Shown: in pieces, positions 1 through 11,329 of the stretch | Numbering within the stretch: position 1 is the first letter of the stretch | Layout of the letters: every line of letters begins with the position of its first letter | Assembly: GCA_963969395.1 (NCBI GenBank) | Contig: OZ017797.1 | Coordinates: 33,914,001-33,978,000, forward strand | Length of the DNA stretch: 64,000 bases | Reading direction: 5' to 3' | From: Pseudoscleropodium purum | Lineage: Eukaryota; Streptophyta; Bryopsida; Hypnales; Brachytheciaceae | The notes under the pieces: model-generated | What the model was told of the DNA's origin: nothing | The model's database searches: none | Seen by the model: only the letters and a program-made list of their open reading frames with translations | Program-made: the position numbers and the translations under genes

Positions 1-125
1 TCATCACCGAGCACCATTGCAACCATTCCTGCGTGAAGTAACAAGCATCGGATCATCTATAAGAGCGACAAAGTAGAATCGTCTGCCTTTCGATTCTTCC
101 AGCATAAAAGTTAGACTCAGGCATC

Positions 126-765
126 ATGGAGTCAGTCTTGAGCGGTAGAGAGATTCCTGAAAGTTCGAAACTACAGGGAATTCAACATTATGCTCTTTGG
201 TCATTCAAACTCAGAACAACCCTTCAGGAATAGAAAGCATGGAGAGTGGTCGATCCTGACCTTGACGCTGGAGCCTCGTCCTCCAGTACCGGAGAATCGT
301 CCTCCGTCATCTCCACGCGACCAGCTGTCTTATTACGACTTGAACCACCATCTGCACCTGTAAGATATCGACAACTACAAATGCACCTACGTCAGCACCT
401 GCATCCGTACCTGCACCTACATCTTCAATGACAGCTGCAGCTGAGATGGAACACTTGAAGTTTCGTACACTGCGGATAACTTAGTCATATCCTCGGTAAA
501 GAATTCTATCCTTCCTCATATTATGAATAATCAAGATCCGTAGGCGTCTGTATTAAACTTCGGGATCTTTATGAGTCAAAGTCTATGAACAGAAGACTCA
601 CTTAATTTGAAAACACAGCTGTACTGTACAGTCTCAACATTACAGAGAAAACTATTACTGAGGAACACTTGAGAAATATCAGCATCCTTACAGACAGAGC
701 GGAGAGACACAAATTCCCATTTTTCTTAAGAGAATTACTCTCCATCAGCAAGGAAGAAGAGTAGC
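126..765 (+). pseudogene. decayed retrotransposon Gag-like ORF (UBN2/Copia type)
   Basis: The ATG at 126 opens a short reading frame with the gag-like stretch KLQGIQHYALWSFKLRTTL, then a TAG stop at about 231. The frame resumes as KAWRVVDPDLDAG. It must then be read in other frames (a P/A/T-rich linker; VISSVKNSILPHIMNNQDP; RDLYESKSMNRRL; LYSLNITEKTITEEHLRNIS) to about 765. The order (short x-L-W substrate motif, linker, L-Y-E-S-K-S, L-Y-S-L, I-T-E-E-H-L) matches UBN2-type gag of plant Copia elements. At least two stops and three frameshifts make it non-functional. No LTR, protease or integrase was seen beside it, so it is a truncated relic or continues left of the window. Seen: frames and motifs. 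Known: Copia gag pattern. Inferred: retrotransposon origin. Confidence 0.55.
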
Positions 766-2338
766 TGTGGAGATTTGATAGTGGAAGAGACGCAATTGTG
801 AGGTAAACTTACCAATACATGGTATATGCTTGGATGAGGCTGTACTGTACCTGTAGGAGAAGCTGCAAGTGTATATGCTTTGGAAGAAGAGCATGATGAG
901 CGAAGTTAGAGAATCCAAAATAATAACGAAGAACAAGTTACAAACCAGTCCCTCAAACCTGCTGTTTGAAGCTTTGAATCAAATTAACAATCATAGTCCA
1001 AACCTGGGAAGCATTTCAAAACTGCTAACAACTAGAATATGTAAATTGGAATTCGATCTATCATCCCTGACAATTTAAGTGGTCTGAACTTTAGTACCGA
1101 TTTGGTCCAAGTAAGCTTCCATCTGCGAACTGCTCAAGCAACCAAATCGCAAGCAGTCAATTACATAACCACGCATTGAGAGAGAAATAAGGTTCAGCAA
1201 TAGTATGCACAGTCTCGATCAAGTACAAAAACCCTCAAAAATTAAAGTTAAGAACTGTAACTCTTAGGTTTTCCTACGATTTCCACACAACGCGTTTTCA
1301 ACACAAGCAGAAGTATCCTCTAAGCGCCCTAGTGGACCAAAGTGTCCTCACATAGTCTGCAAGTCCAATTTGAAGTGCTGTAACTTTTGCATCCAATGTC
1401 CAAATTTAATAAAACTTGTTGAGAAATCTTATTTCTCTCTTCTAGTTTGTGTGAAAAAAAAAATTCAGATCAATCTAATATATACTTAGTTTTTGAAAGC
1501 CATTCAAAGTTCACAAGTTCAATTTGAGTTCACTGAACTACATTTTTATGGCTACAATTTTGGGGTGCTTGTATTTCTTTCAACCAATGTTTTCCTTCAA
1601 TAAAACTTGTTGTGATATATTCCCCTTGAAGTCTAGTTAATATGGTAAATTTTTCATTTCAATCCAAGTTCAACACGTTTGGGAGAAATTTGAAGTTCAA
1701 AATTTAGACATTTTTGGATTACAGTGAACTTTGGCAGCTTGTTTCTTCTTCATACAATGTCTATTTCTAATATAAAAAAATTGATAAAGTTGCAAAAGCT
1801 AATCTAGTTTTTGTGGTTAAAATTTCACATCAATCCAAGAAATAATGAATGACTGAAAAGCATTTTAGTAGGAGTTTTAGCCATAGATGTGTTTTTTGCA
1901 GCTTTTTTTTGCTAATTTTTGACGTTTCTAAACCATGTTGCAGACACAATGAGGTCAATTGAATGATATTTTCTTTCACCATTGTGTTTATATTCTAGTT
2001 TTGAAGCACTTTACAGTTAAAAGTTTTTTCATTTGAGTAGATTATGAAATCAAATTTCACCTCCAAATGTGTTGCTAGGAAAATTTCAGCATCTTTTTTC
2101 AACACTAAAACATTATAATCTATCAATCTATGTGGCCAAATGACTCAAAATTTGATTCACATCATCGATAATATGTAGATTGCATACAAGATTGTGTAGT
2201 TAAAATTTCTCTACCTTAGTGACATTTACATCTATAACACTTCAAAAGCAATGATGCTTTTAAACCCAAAAGAGCCTTACACCTTTTGGGGGTATGAACT
2301 ACAAAAAACTGTTCAAGTAGCAAGTCTACAGTTATTAC
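766..2338. other. AT-rich non-coding DNA with diverged internal repeats
   Basis: No supportable gene. From about 1340 onward the sequence is AT-rich and self-similar. For example, AATAAAACTTGTTG occurs near 1408 and again near 1600, each after a phrase like CAATGT-(C/T)-C(A/C)AA and before a TCTAGTT phrase. This suggests two diverged units of roughly 190 bp. It looks like old transposon or satellite debris. Confidence 0.4.
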
Positions 2339-2605
2339 TTGCCGCACAATTACATTTGTAGATGTATCAAACTCAGCACTTGGACCTTCCCATACCACTT
2401 TTCCTTCATGCAAAAACAGTATTCTGCAATATTGTTGTGAGTCCTTGCAAAGAAAGCACTTGACAAGTATTATGCAAATCTCCTTTGAATACTCGACAGA
2501 AACTTGATTTAGCAATCGAATGTGATAAGCAAATATGAAGGAACAAAAAACATACCTATCAATAGCTCGGCGAATAGTACTGTGTTGATTAGTGACCACA
2601 ACGTA
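2339..2605 (-). pseudogene. orphan exon pair of a TGD3/ABCI13-like ABC transporter ATPase
   Basis: On the minus strand, 2605-2556 encodes YVVVTNQHSTIRRAIDR and stops at a GT donor (ATTGATAG|GTATG). After a 132-bp intron ending TTGCAG, the frame continues at 2423-2339 as ILFLHEGKVVWEGPSAEF...TSTNVIVRQ and ends at a second donor (CAA|GTAATA). This is the C-terminal part of the plastid lipid-import ATPase TGD3 (ABCI13, MlaF-like): the switch histidine lies in the TNQHST stretch and is followed by the D-R-I-L-F-L-x-E-G-K strand. The splice phase joins exactly at the Arg codon. No Walker A, signature or upstream exons were found, the frame before YVVVT hits a stop, and the expected last exon is absent nearby. 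It is therefore best read as a gene fragment. Seen: motifs and splice sites. Known: TGD3 family. Inferred: pseudogene status. Confidence 0.6.
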
Positions 2606-4735
2606 AGATCACAAAGATCTGTGGAAAAGCGTCATGGTCATGGGACAGACCGAAGAAGGACTGCGGTGTAGCCAAAATGACCTACGAAATGTGCCCGTGT
2701 CACGCTTAAATTGGATAAATCCTTGCCTACCTCCTGTTCTGAATTTCACGCATTGCCAGACGTCAGAAAAGATGGCACGGGCTAGATCTCTTCTTCATAC
2801 TTTCTGATCATTCTGACGGTAGTCGCTCTTCAACATCCTAGCACAAGAAAAGAGAAGAATCAGTCCCACATAAAATTAGAGGACAAAAAGTAGCAGGGTT
2901 TTCATTCAGCTAGCTTAGACTGTCTCTGGAAATTGAAGACATCATCGACAAGAGAAACTTCCCATGATTCAAAGGAAGGCCTCCGTATGAAGAGTATGCA
3001 TCACGGAGACCTCCTTACATGAAAATATTATAGTATTGTTATTATAGAAAATTGTATGTATGGTAGTGAATTCAATAATGATAAATTATACTCCCTACGA
3101 TTAGTACCTTTTCCATGAACAATGTCATTGGAATGAGCGAAATGTTCATTAGAACGTTCTACACAAGATGGGAGCAGACATTCCCAATGCAAGATACAAA
3201 CGTTACAAAAGCGCACACACACACACCCCAACGCGGCTAAATTAGTAGCTGCGTTTAATCAACGATATAAGCAATGTTCCTTGAGCTTGGTTTTTGAGTC
3301 CTCTCGTAGTGTTAAAATGAACATCCATGCAAAACGTTGGCCTTAAACGCCCAGGCGACCACACTTGGTTCAATATGAAAAAATCTACATACAGTATATA
3401 TGTGCTGCGACATGGAGATTCGCCGGGTGAGGGTTTTGCTGGACGGAGGCGAGAAGGACACGCGCATTCTCTGGCATAGGGTTTGTAGCTCGGACTTCAG
3501 CTTGCTTCGTCGTGGTGTCTGAATTCTATCATGGCATTCCCATCGTCAGAATTCCCGGAGTCCTCTTCGATATTCTGGGAGGGAGCTACAGTAGTTCGAA
3601 TAATTCTGTCTGAGAGTTAGTACTGCATGTGTCTTTGCACATTCGAAGAAACATTAGCAAAGGCAGATATCGAGCATCTGTTGCATTGAATTCGACTCCA
3701 ATTTCTTCTTGGAAGTGGTCTTGTATCGCTCGGCCGATCAGATCTCATTTCTCAGCTGGCATTTCTCAGCCGTAAGAGGGTGCCATTGACTGAGGGTGCG
3801 TGTTGTACCTCTTGGGGAGGGAGCATTGAAGAACGGAGTATTGAGGAGCGAGGGGATTCTCGGAAACATTTTCAAGCAAAGGGATCATGGTGTTGTAGCG
3901 GGCCAGACACCATTTTCAGTGGGGAACAGGATTCCCCATACTGTGGATTTTAGAATCTCCAATTCTGTTGTCACTCATGAGATAATTGGATTCTGAAAAA
4001 ATCGACTCATCAGCTTTCATCAACAACTGTATTGCACGTAGACTCTGATCTGAACAAGAGGATCAAAACTCTACAACACCGTTGCAAGGTGCAGGACTCA
4101 AACCTCCGAGTATATAAATCAGGTTCTGAGGTGCGGTCGTGAGGCTGACGCATGTGGTGCCTCGCCCACATCCTCTTGCTGCGCCAGATTAATTATTTTA
4201 TTTGTCCGCACGTTGAGGCTCCATTGTCAGCAGGTAAACCTTTGCAAATTTCAAAGCACAATTCCACATTTGACCCGTTCTCTGCGGCATAGTCAAAGTG
4301 TGAAGCTATTTGCATATGTTGTATGTTGTTGGCGTTGTGCGCTCTCTTCCTGGTTGGAGTTTGCTCGACAAAGGTTTAGCAATTCGGATGCGAAGGTTTG
4401 CCAGAGGTGGAAAAACTCAACGATTCTTTTTCGATACTTGGTGTCCAGATTGAAGTCAAGGTTGCGTGAGCTGTTGTTCATATGGAGCTGCTGCATGGAG
4501 GGGAGCCTCTCTTACTGGAATTAGGGTTTAGCGTGTGCCTTTCTCACCTCCGTCCAGCAAAACTCTCACCCAGTGAATCTCCATGTCGCAGCACGTATTG
4601 TATGGTAGGAGGCTCGAAAACAGTGCGGGCATTGAGAACCGTCCATAGAAAAGGGCCCAAAAAAGTGCACACAGTACATCGGGAACTTCAGGGCATGTGA
4701 ATAGGGTGCCATATTGACATCAAAACAACGGACAG
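2606..4735. other. non-coding region, partly gene-like base composition, no identifiable product
   Basis: A short CA run sits at 3212-3226. From about 3400 to 4700 the sequence is richer in GC than its surroundings and has long unspliced-looking stretches resembling a plant 5' leader or lncRNA. A 37-codon frame opens at ATG 3414 (MEIRRVRVLLDGGEKDTR...) and ends quickly. No frame resembles a known protein, and longer frames use non-ATG starts. Confidence 0.3.
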
Positions 4736-5202
4736 TTAACCCCTAAATGACAGACCCATCACCATTGATTTCAAGCCTCACTGCCCGTCACTTAGTTTGT
4801 TGCCATTTTTCAACTAGATATGCATGAAATTTTTTATATTTATTTTTCAGAGATGAAATTAGATGTCTTCAGTATTTCACAAAGAATTTAGATTTTTTCA
4901 TGAAAAATTGATTTTTTTGAGAATTTTTGAAGATAAAGTAAAGAAAAATCACATCAATTAGAAAATTATTTCAATAACCTGAAATTTTCACCATATGTGT
5001 ACATTACAATGAAAAATATCATAGAGTAAATTCAATTTCCATGTCATTCTATAATTAGAATTTGATAGACATTGAAAATACATCCAAAATTCAAATTGCA
5101 ATCAAATATTCAATAATAGAAATTTTTCCAAAATTCAAATTGGAATATAAACTAGAGTAAATGACCTTCATTTTGTAAGTTGGGCTCAAACTCCAGAAAT
5201 CT

Positions 5203-5599
5203 TGAATCTAATAACAGCAAAGCAATAAAATGAATACAGAATCTCACAAAGCACCAATACTCGTGTTTCCCCACACAACAATCAAGCGTATATTATTGCT
5301 GAACATAGCCTGACATACTTGTCTCTATGACGTACGAGTCACAGAGTACACTGGTCACACAATAGAGCTCCACTAACTAGCTTATGCTGCCACACAATGA
5401 CGCAAGCATAAAGAGCACACACACAAGCTACAGTACAAAGGATAACACCTCATGCGATGAGGGAGAAGGGGGAGGTTAACAATCACAATCAACGATGTTT
5501 CTTGGCACTATTGGCAGCTTCTAGACGGCAGCTTCATCATGATCTAGATGCTGTACTCAGTACTCAAGATGTAGGTCATCCATTGCTGTGAGTCATCCA
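5203..5599 (-). repeat. 3' LTR of the Copia element (397 bp)
   Basis: Direct repeat of 10640-11019, same TG...CA ends. It carries a 17-bp stretch near 5318-5336 that the other LTR lacks. Confidence 0.9.
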
Positions 5600-5600
5600 A

Positions 5601-5610
5601 TACTCCCACT
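5601..5610 (-). other. polypurine tract of the Copia element
   Basis: On the minus strand AGTGGGAGTA lies directly upstream of the 3' LTR, where plus-strand priming occurs in LTR retrotransposons. Confidence 0.6.
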
Positions 5611-5746
5611 CAGTACTGTGATGACCTACAACATCTCCCACTTCAACACAGTGTTATTGAATGCTTGTGATGCTAAGGGGACTGGCAAGGTGACGGAGGC
5701 GTTCGAAACGATCACGAGGTAGCGGCTTGGTCATAATGTCAACAAG

Positions 5747-6975
5747 CTAATCTTCGGTGTAGACATATGTGAGGCAAATTTGGCCATCCTCCTCTACATC
5801 CCTGATTTTGTGATACTTAATGTCGATGTGTTTCGTCCGTTGGTGGAACACCGGATTTTTGACAAGCTTGATTGCCAACTGGTTGTCGCAGAACAATGGG
5901 GTGGATTCCATTTGTGTTGACCTAAGGCTCTGAAGAAGTCGACACAACCATAAGGTTTCTTGTGTCCGCGGCCATATGTGATCGTGTGACCCAAAGTTCC
6001 CTTGATATATTTCAAGATGCGTTTAACGCCTGAGACATGGGCTGCATTCGGATTGTTGCTGAAACGAGACATGTTGTTGACTGCATAGCTGACATCAAAA
6101 CGACTGCCGAGATGGGCAAATTGCAAGCTGCCAATACATTCTCGATAAGGAAACTTTACCTCGGGATCATCAATTGGTGATAGTCGCATCTATGCAGCAC
6201 TAGCAGGGTCGGACGGAACTGAGACGAGGTGACAGTCCTCGTGGTGGAACCTTCAAAGTACGCGTTCAAGATATCGACGTTGGTCGATGTGGATCAGCCC
6301 CCTATCTCGATCTCTGGTAATATGTAGCCCAACGTACACTTCAGCAAGCCCCTACGTAATTTGGAAAGCTCTGTCCATGTAGTTTAGGATGTCCTGGATG
6401 CTATCATTCAATGTGCTGCAAACCATGCCGTCATCCACCCATATGCATAATATGATCTTGGGATCTGTTTTGTTAATATAAACACATCAGTCCACCTCTA
6501 AGACTGTTAAATCATAAGCTTATAGGAAACAGTCAAATTTTTTATTCCAAACGCGAGCACTTTGTTTTAAACCATAAAGCACCTTGTGAAGGCGACAAAC
6601 AAGGCGCACTCCTGATGAATGTTGTATCTCGAAGCCTCGAGGTTGTTGCATGAAGATCAATTCATGTAACAGAGCATTAAGATACGCTGTACAAACATCG
6701 CATTGAGTGATGTTCAAATCTTTTGCAGCAGCTACCGAGAGGATTGTTCTGATGCTGTCAAACTTTACAACGGGATTAAAAGTCTCGTGATAATCTACTC
6801 CCTTGTGTTGTGTAAAGCCCTTGGCCACAAGCCGCGCCTTGTAACGGCTGACATACCCGTCAGCTACGAGCTTGAGTTTAAAAACCCAACGGCACTTAAC
6901 GAGATTACATTCTTTGGGGATTTCTTGAAGAGTCCAGGTATCATTATACACCAAAGAGTCGTACTCTTCTTTCAT
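5747..6975 (-). pseudogene. Copia reverse transcriptase and RNase H (broken)
   Basis: The minus-strand frame from 6975 gives CRWVFKLKLVADGYVSRYKA, then RLVAKGFTQHKGVDYHETF and DVCTAYLNALL, the classic N-terminal Copia RT. Past a TAA at about 6518 the same reading gives ILCIWVDDGMV (the YVDD catalytic box as WVDD) and AEVYVGLHITRDR. 6189-5960 continues with CIGSLQFAHLGSRFDVSYAV and GVKRILKYIKGT. A frameshift leads into the RNase H part at 5947-5747 (PLFCDNQLAIKLVKNP, RTKHIDIKYHKIRD). Several in-frame stops and one frame change make it inactive. Its function would have been copying the element RNA into cDNA and removing the RNA strand. Confidence 0.85.
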
Positions 6976-7536
6976 CGCAGCCAGCTAGTGTTCTCGCTCT
7001 GGTGAGGTGATGGCCTCATCGTATGTTTCAAGTTCCTCAAGGATCTGTGTACTCGCCATGCATGCGTAAGAGTTGCGGTCGATTGGGTAGATCCATTCGT
7101 TGAGTCAATTTGGAGGATGTCGCTGCCGCACGCTAAACGAAGGTTCCTCAATATTAGTTGGCAAGTCGTCTCCCACTGGTTCGTCATTTGTTGCAAGCAA
7201 TCAAACGGCTGGAACAGGCGAGTCGACCGAAGAAGTATGCTGGCTAGGATCGATGTTGCTTGCACTATCGAGGTTATCAATATGGACATAAACCTCCACA
7301 TCATTGGTAGTGGGGGCCGTTTCTTCATCCTCATGCATGTCATCTGACTCAACTGACGGAGGAGTGGAAAAGATAACATCGGCGACTTGAGGCTATGGCT
7401 GTATATGAGCAGCGACTAGAGGAATATTCCTCAGTGGTGGTTGGACTGTTGGTATCTCTCCAACGATACCAAACAGTTGGTAGGGGCGATCGTCAATAGA
7501 TCCAGGGACTGTTAGATCTTTGTCAAAAAAAACGTC

Positions 7537-8400
7537 TCAACTTTCATCAATGCGCTGCAAATCATTGCTCCAGATTTGATATGTTTTGCTCGTGGCGGAA
7601 TATCCCATAAAAACTCCTTGCCGGCTCTTGGGCGACAACTTCCATCGAAGTTGTTTGGGTATGTAGATGTACGCGGTTGTGCCAAAAATGTAGATATGGG
7701 AAACTGAGGGTTTCTCATTATACCAAAGCTCGAACAGCATTTTCCCTTCAATGGTGCGTGTAGACGTACGATTCAGTGTGTAGACTACCGTGTGAACAAC
7801 TTCGCCCCAAAAACGAATGTGTACGTTTAGGGAATGAAGCATGCTTCGAATCGCTTCCATAATAGTACGGTTGTCTCTTTCCGAGGCACCGTTTTGCTCA
7901 AGCGTATAAGCTGTAGTTAATTCTTGCTTGATGCCATGATCTTCTAAAAATTGAACAAAAGCTCGGTTGGTATATTCTGTGTCGTGATCACTCCTAACTA
8001 TTTTGACAGTCTTATTGGTGTCACATTTTAGTTGAGATACAAAACGGCGGAAAGCTATGAGGGTTTCAGGTTTGGTTTTCAAACATTCGATGATTCTAAA
8101 CCTTGAGCAATTGTCTTTAAAAAGAACGAAATACAAAGCGCCTCCCACTGAAGGCGTATTCATGGGTCCACACAGATCAGTATGGATCAGGTCTCCCGGG
8201 GTGCTAGACCGTAATCGATGTTCATCGACTGGGAAGGGAGCTCTCGTTTGTTTACTGTAGGTACAACCAGAACAGAAAGTTCTATTTCTGTTGCTAAGAA
8301 TAAGGCCATTAACAGTGCCTTGGGAGGCCATCTGTTGTATCACTGTATAGTTAAGGTGAGCTAAACGCCTGTGCTACATTTCAAGAGATTGCTTACTCTT
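7537..8400 (-). pseudogene. Copia integrase (broken)
   Basis: The minus-strand frame contains the integrase core triad: D in HTDLCGPM, D in IVRSDHDTEYTN, and E in TLEQNGASERDNRTIMEAI. The upstream zinc-binding part reads KSKQSLEM-stop-HRRLAHLNYTVIQ, where the usual Trp of the M-W-H-R-R-L motif has become TAG near 8371; C-S-G-C lies near 8270. Downstream the frame runs into GVFMGYSATSKTYQIW, typical of the Copia integrase C-terminus, and is lost after IDES. The enzyme would insert element cDNA. The stop and the adjacent inserted block inactivate it. Confidence 0.85.
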
Positions 8401-8401
8401 G

Positions 8402-9235
8402 ACGTTGTGTCATGTTAATCAATGGCGGGTGGTTGGTAGGCTCTGTAGAGCATGTCGTAAGCTTAGTATTGTCCAAATGGCCATGTATTGGTCACTGGGG
8501 GCCTATACTAGAGTTTTGAGATTGAAGGAGGTGTGAACGGAGCTATTTGGGGGCTCCTTTGGGGTGGTTGTAACCCTAGACCGTCCCTTTGCTCCTTCAC
8601 TCTCTTCAAGTCTTGCATATGTGTGTAGTTTATGAGTTGATAGAAATTGGAGCATGGATGTAATGATGATTGGTTGTTATACCAATCTTTACTAGTGTTA
8701 TTCCTTGATTCATCTCGTTTTGTAAGACTAATCCAATTGAGACAAAGTAGAAGCTATCTTGGAGTGTTAGGGAAGCTTATTACAAACACAAGGTGTCAAA
8801 TTCAAGTGGTTGCTGATTACTTTTCTCATTGACGGAAGATGTACTCATTTTGTAACATTTAATGTTGGAGTATGAGCGGTGGTTCTTGATATTGAAACTT
8901 GGATGGAGATTTCGTGGAGTCCAACTACAATATTGGAAGCAATTGAGGATGGGACTCAATTGTACCTAGCTTACCCCTTCACTTATGATTGATTCAAGCT
9001 CAACAATGGATGGGGGCCTTTCGTCTATCTTCTTCAACATATTGATTACATAGTGAGTGTAGGGAAGTTTATTTCATTGGACTTCTGTTGCTAGCTGAGT
9101 TGCGAGGGCGCTTTACTCAGCTAGGGGGGCAATTGAATGGTTGTTCATTCATGCCTTGTTGTAGTGTGGATTTGCATGTGGGCATGTGTATATGTAGTAG
9201 TACATGTAGTTTACGACACTTACTGTTAACGATAC
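8402..9235. mobile_element. unidentified insertion inside the Copia pol gene (about 0.83 kb)
   Basis: The Copia frame breaks after ...RALAATSATS/FGIP on the 9300 side and resumes as KSKQSLEM near 8395. The roughly 830 bp between have no Copia coding character on either strand and no recognisable protein. Exact borders are uncertain. GTTGTGTCATG near 8404 and GTTGTCGTATC read in reverse near 9250 are weak inverted ends. It is either a small non-autonomous element or a replaced segment. Confidence 0.45.
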
Positions 9236-10149
9236 GGAGTGATACGACAACTGGTTGGTATTCCGAACGAAGTTGCGGAAGTAGCTGCTAAAGCTCTGGG
9301 GCTTGTGTCGGGGTATACTACCTCAATATTAAGCCTATACATGCGACTATGAATACTACCGGTCATGACAATTTGACCATTGTCAAGCATTTGACACCCT
9401 GTGTTTATATGAAGGATATAGATTTTCTTCTGAGTAGCGACATAAGAGGAGAATAAATTACGACCGAGAAAGGGAACATGTATTACCCCTTTGAGTGTAC
9501 CGAAGCTGAAACCATGGTCGTGCAGTATCTTGATTTCGATGTCGCCCACTCCTGCAACTTGGAGCATGGCACCGCCGATGCCTTGGACTGGGCGTTGCTC
9601 GGTGGAGACATCTTGATACGTTGAAAAATAAGCACGTTGATCGGTCATGTGTTTGGTGTAGCCACTGTCTACATACCAAGGTTGCGGATCGGGGTGAGCT
9701 AACTCCAGAGTAGCCATAAAGGCTTTATGGGCAGTGTTCTTTTTACTGCTCGGGCCTGCTTGTGATTCTTGATGACGTTTCTGCTCCTCCTCCGTCGCAA
9801 TACGTTCATGACCCCAATGACCGGCGATGCCGCAGCGCCAGCACTTGGTCGTCTTTTTACGATCAGCAATCTTCTGACAACGAGCTGCTCGTTGCTCAGT
9901 CGTATACTCAGTGGTCTTTCTATTGGCATTAGCTATGTAAGCAACTATGTTAGTTATCTCATCTACTCGAGCCTTTAACATGCCCTCTGTCTGGAGCAAT
10001 TGAAGGGTGAGATTATCGAGAGTTTTAGAGGCTTCAACCTGCATACGCCATGCAGGGATCAAGTGGTCATATCCTCCTGGGAGGTTGCACAAAATTTTTG
10101 AAATAACTGCCTGTTCGTTGAACGTAGTGTCTCCGCGAGATGCAAGTTG
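9226..10149 (-). pseudogene. Copia gag C-terminal part and protease
   Basis: The frame continues the upstream gag after an in-frame TAG at 10147-10149. It shows CNLPGGYDHLIPAWRMQVEA, then a zinc knuckle CWRCGIAGHWGHE in which the last Cys of CX2CX4HX4C is missing (Arg instead). The aspartic protease motif follows as PWYVDSGYTKHMTDQ (D-S-G catalytic triplet) and GVIHVPFLGRNLFSS. This part would package RNA and process the polyprotein. It ends where the foreign block (8402-9235) interrupts pol. Confidence 0.85.
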
Positions 10150-10560
10150 CTAAACAATGACATCGAGCTTTCCTATAAAGTCTGCTACTGTATCGGTTTG
10201 ACCCATTGAACATTTGTAGAACTCTTGCTGAAGAGTGTGAATATTTTTTGAAGCGTTATGCTCGTGAAAGAGCTTTAGTTTGTTCCAGATTTGTTGAGAG
10301 GTGACATAGCTAGTAATATGCTTGAGCATGCTTTCATTGAGGGCTTGGCAAAGAATGCTCACAGCCTGGTTATCCTTTCTTCGCCAGGCAGATTTAACCT
10401 CTGCCTCAGCAGTATTGATTGGTTTGGCATCAATGCCATCTACGACTTCCATGAGTTCTCGACCGAGTAATACGGCTCTGATATGAAATTTCCATATATG
10501 GAAGTTGGCACCTTTAAATCGGGAGATACCTGCGAGATCTCGGCTATCAACCATGATCAC
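10150..10560 (-). pseudogene. Copia gag N-terminal part
   Basis: 136 residues starting MIMVDSRDLAGISRFKGANF, with the standard gag pattern F-x-G-x-N-F-x-x-W-K at the start, SAWRRKDNQAVSILCQAL, and QQIWNKLKLFHEHNASKN. A single stop (VIV-stop-QLASRGD) separates it from 9226-10149, so the two were one ORF. Gag forms the cytoplasmic particle of the element. Confidence 0.85.
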
Positions 10561-10624
10561 GATTCTCTAAGGACTTTAAGAAATCTAATAAAATAGACTT
10601 TATCAAGTACGCAGTCTTGATGTA

Positions 10625-10639
10625 GGGCCCATAACCTGT
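10625..10639 (-). other. primer-binding-site position of the Copia element
   Basis: Minus-strand ACAGGTTATGGGCCC lies immediately inside the 5' LTR, where tRNA primes minus-strand synthesis. The tRNA species was not determined. Confidence 0.5.
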
Positions 10640-11019
10640 TGAATCTAATAACAGCAAAGCAATAAAACGAATACAGAATCTCACAAAGCATCAATACTCG
10701 TGTTTCCCCACACAACAACCAAGCGTATATTATTGTTGAACATAGCCTGACATACGAGTCATAGAGTACACTACTCACACAGTAGAGCTCCACTAACTAG
10801 CTTATGCTGCCACATAGTGACGCAAGCATAAAGCACACACACACAAGCTACAGTACAAAGGATAACACCCCATGCGACGAGGGAGAAGGGAGAGGTTAAC
10901 GATCACAATCAACGCCGTTTCTTGGCACTACTGGCAGCTTCTAGACGGCAACTTCATCATGATCTAGATGCTGTACTCGGTACTCAGGATGTAGGTCATC
11001 CATTGCTGTGAGTCATCCA
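10640..11019 (-). repeat. 5' LTR of the Copia element (380 bp)
   Basis: Direct repeat of 5203-5599, and the 5' LTR because the element reads on the minus strand. It contains the run ACACACACACA near 10836. AAGCAATAAAACG near its inner edge differs from the partner copy only by single bases. Confidence 0.9.
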
Positions 11020-11329
11020 ATAAGAAACTTCATTTTTGTGGAGAAATTTTAGATTTAGAGCAAGGACCAACAACTTCTCTAAATACACTAAATTAGCATA
11101 TTTTGTGATTCATTTTTTTTAAACTTCTCATTTATGTGAAGACAAACATTGGTAAGACTACAAACTCAATTGGATCTTCTTCACAACTGAACATGAAAGG
11201 CGAATAAGGAAAATGGGGATGAAAAGTGCTTCCAATAGCTTTACAGTTTAGTGAATTGTCCTCCAAAAGCCATAGAATGGCATTCTAGGCGTTCCAGAGT
11301 TAAGTTAATGTAGGGGTTAATGTCAATGT

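Larger units (their letters stand above)
5203..11019 (-). mobile_element. degenerate Copia (Ty1) LTR retrotransposon
   Basis: Two LTRs (5203-5599 and 10640-11019) flank a minus-strand gag-protease-integrase-RT-RNase H series, the order diagnostic of Copia. The LTRs begin TG and end CA on both strands (TGGATGACTC...TAGATTCA on the element strand). They differ by substitutions and one 17-bp indel, so the insertion is not recent. Purine-rich AGTGGGAGTA (5601-5610, minus) adjoins the 3' LTR as a polypurine tract. ACAGGTTATGGGCCC (10639-10625, minus) sits at the primer-binding position. Stops, frameshifts and an inserted block make it non-autonomous. No perfect 5-bp target duplication could be read (flanks AATCT and ATAAG). 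Confidence 0.92.
4740..11316. mobile_element. TTAA-flanked DNA element split by the Copia insertion
   Basis: Left end: TTAA (4736-4739) then CCCCTAAATGACAG. Right end: ...CATTAATGTAGGGG-type sequence closing at 11316, then TTAA (11317-11320). The inverted ends agree over CCCCTAMAT. Removing the Copia element (5203-11019) leaves about 760 bp of non-coding, AT-rich element. The paired TTAA target and CCC termini match the other candidates listed in this window. The terminal repeat is short, so the pairing across the Copia element is an inference. Confidence 0.4.

Noticed and set aside
4213..4524. 103-residue plus-strand ORF
   Set aside because: Non-ATG start, no recognisable domain, overlapped by an opposite-strand frame.
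7117..7347. Plus-strand ORFs inside the Copia element
   Set aside because: They are antisense shadows of the decayed pol gene.
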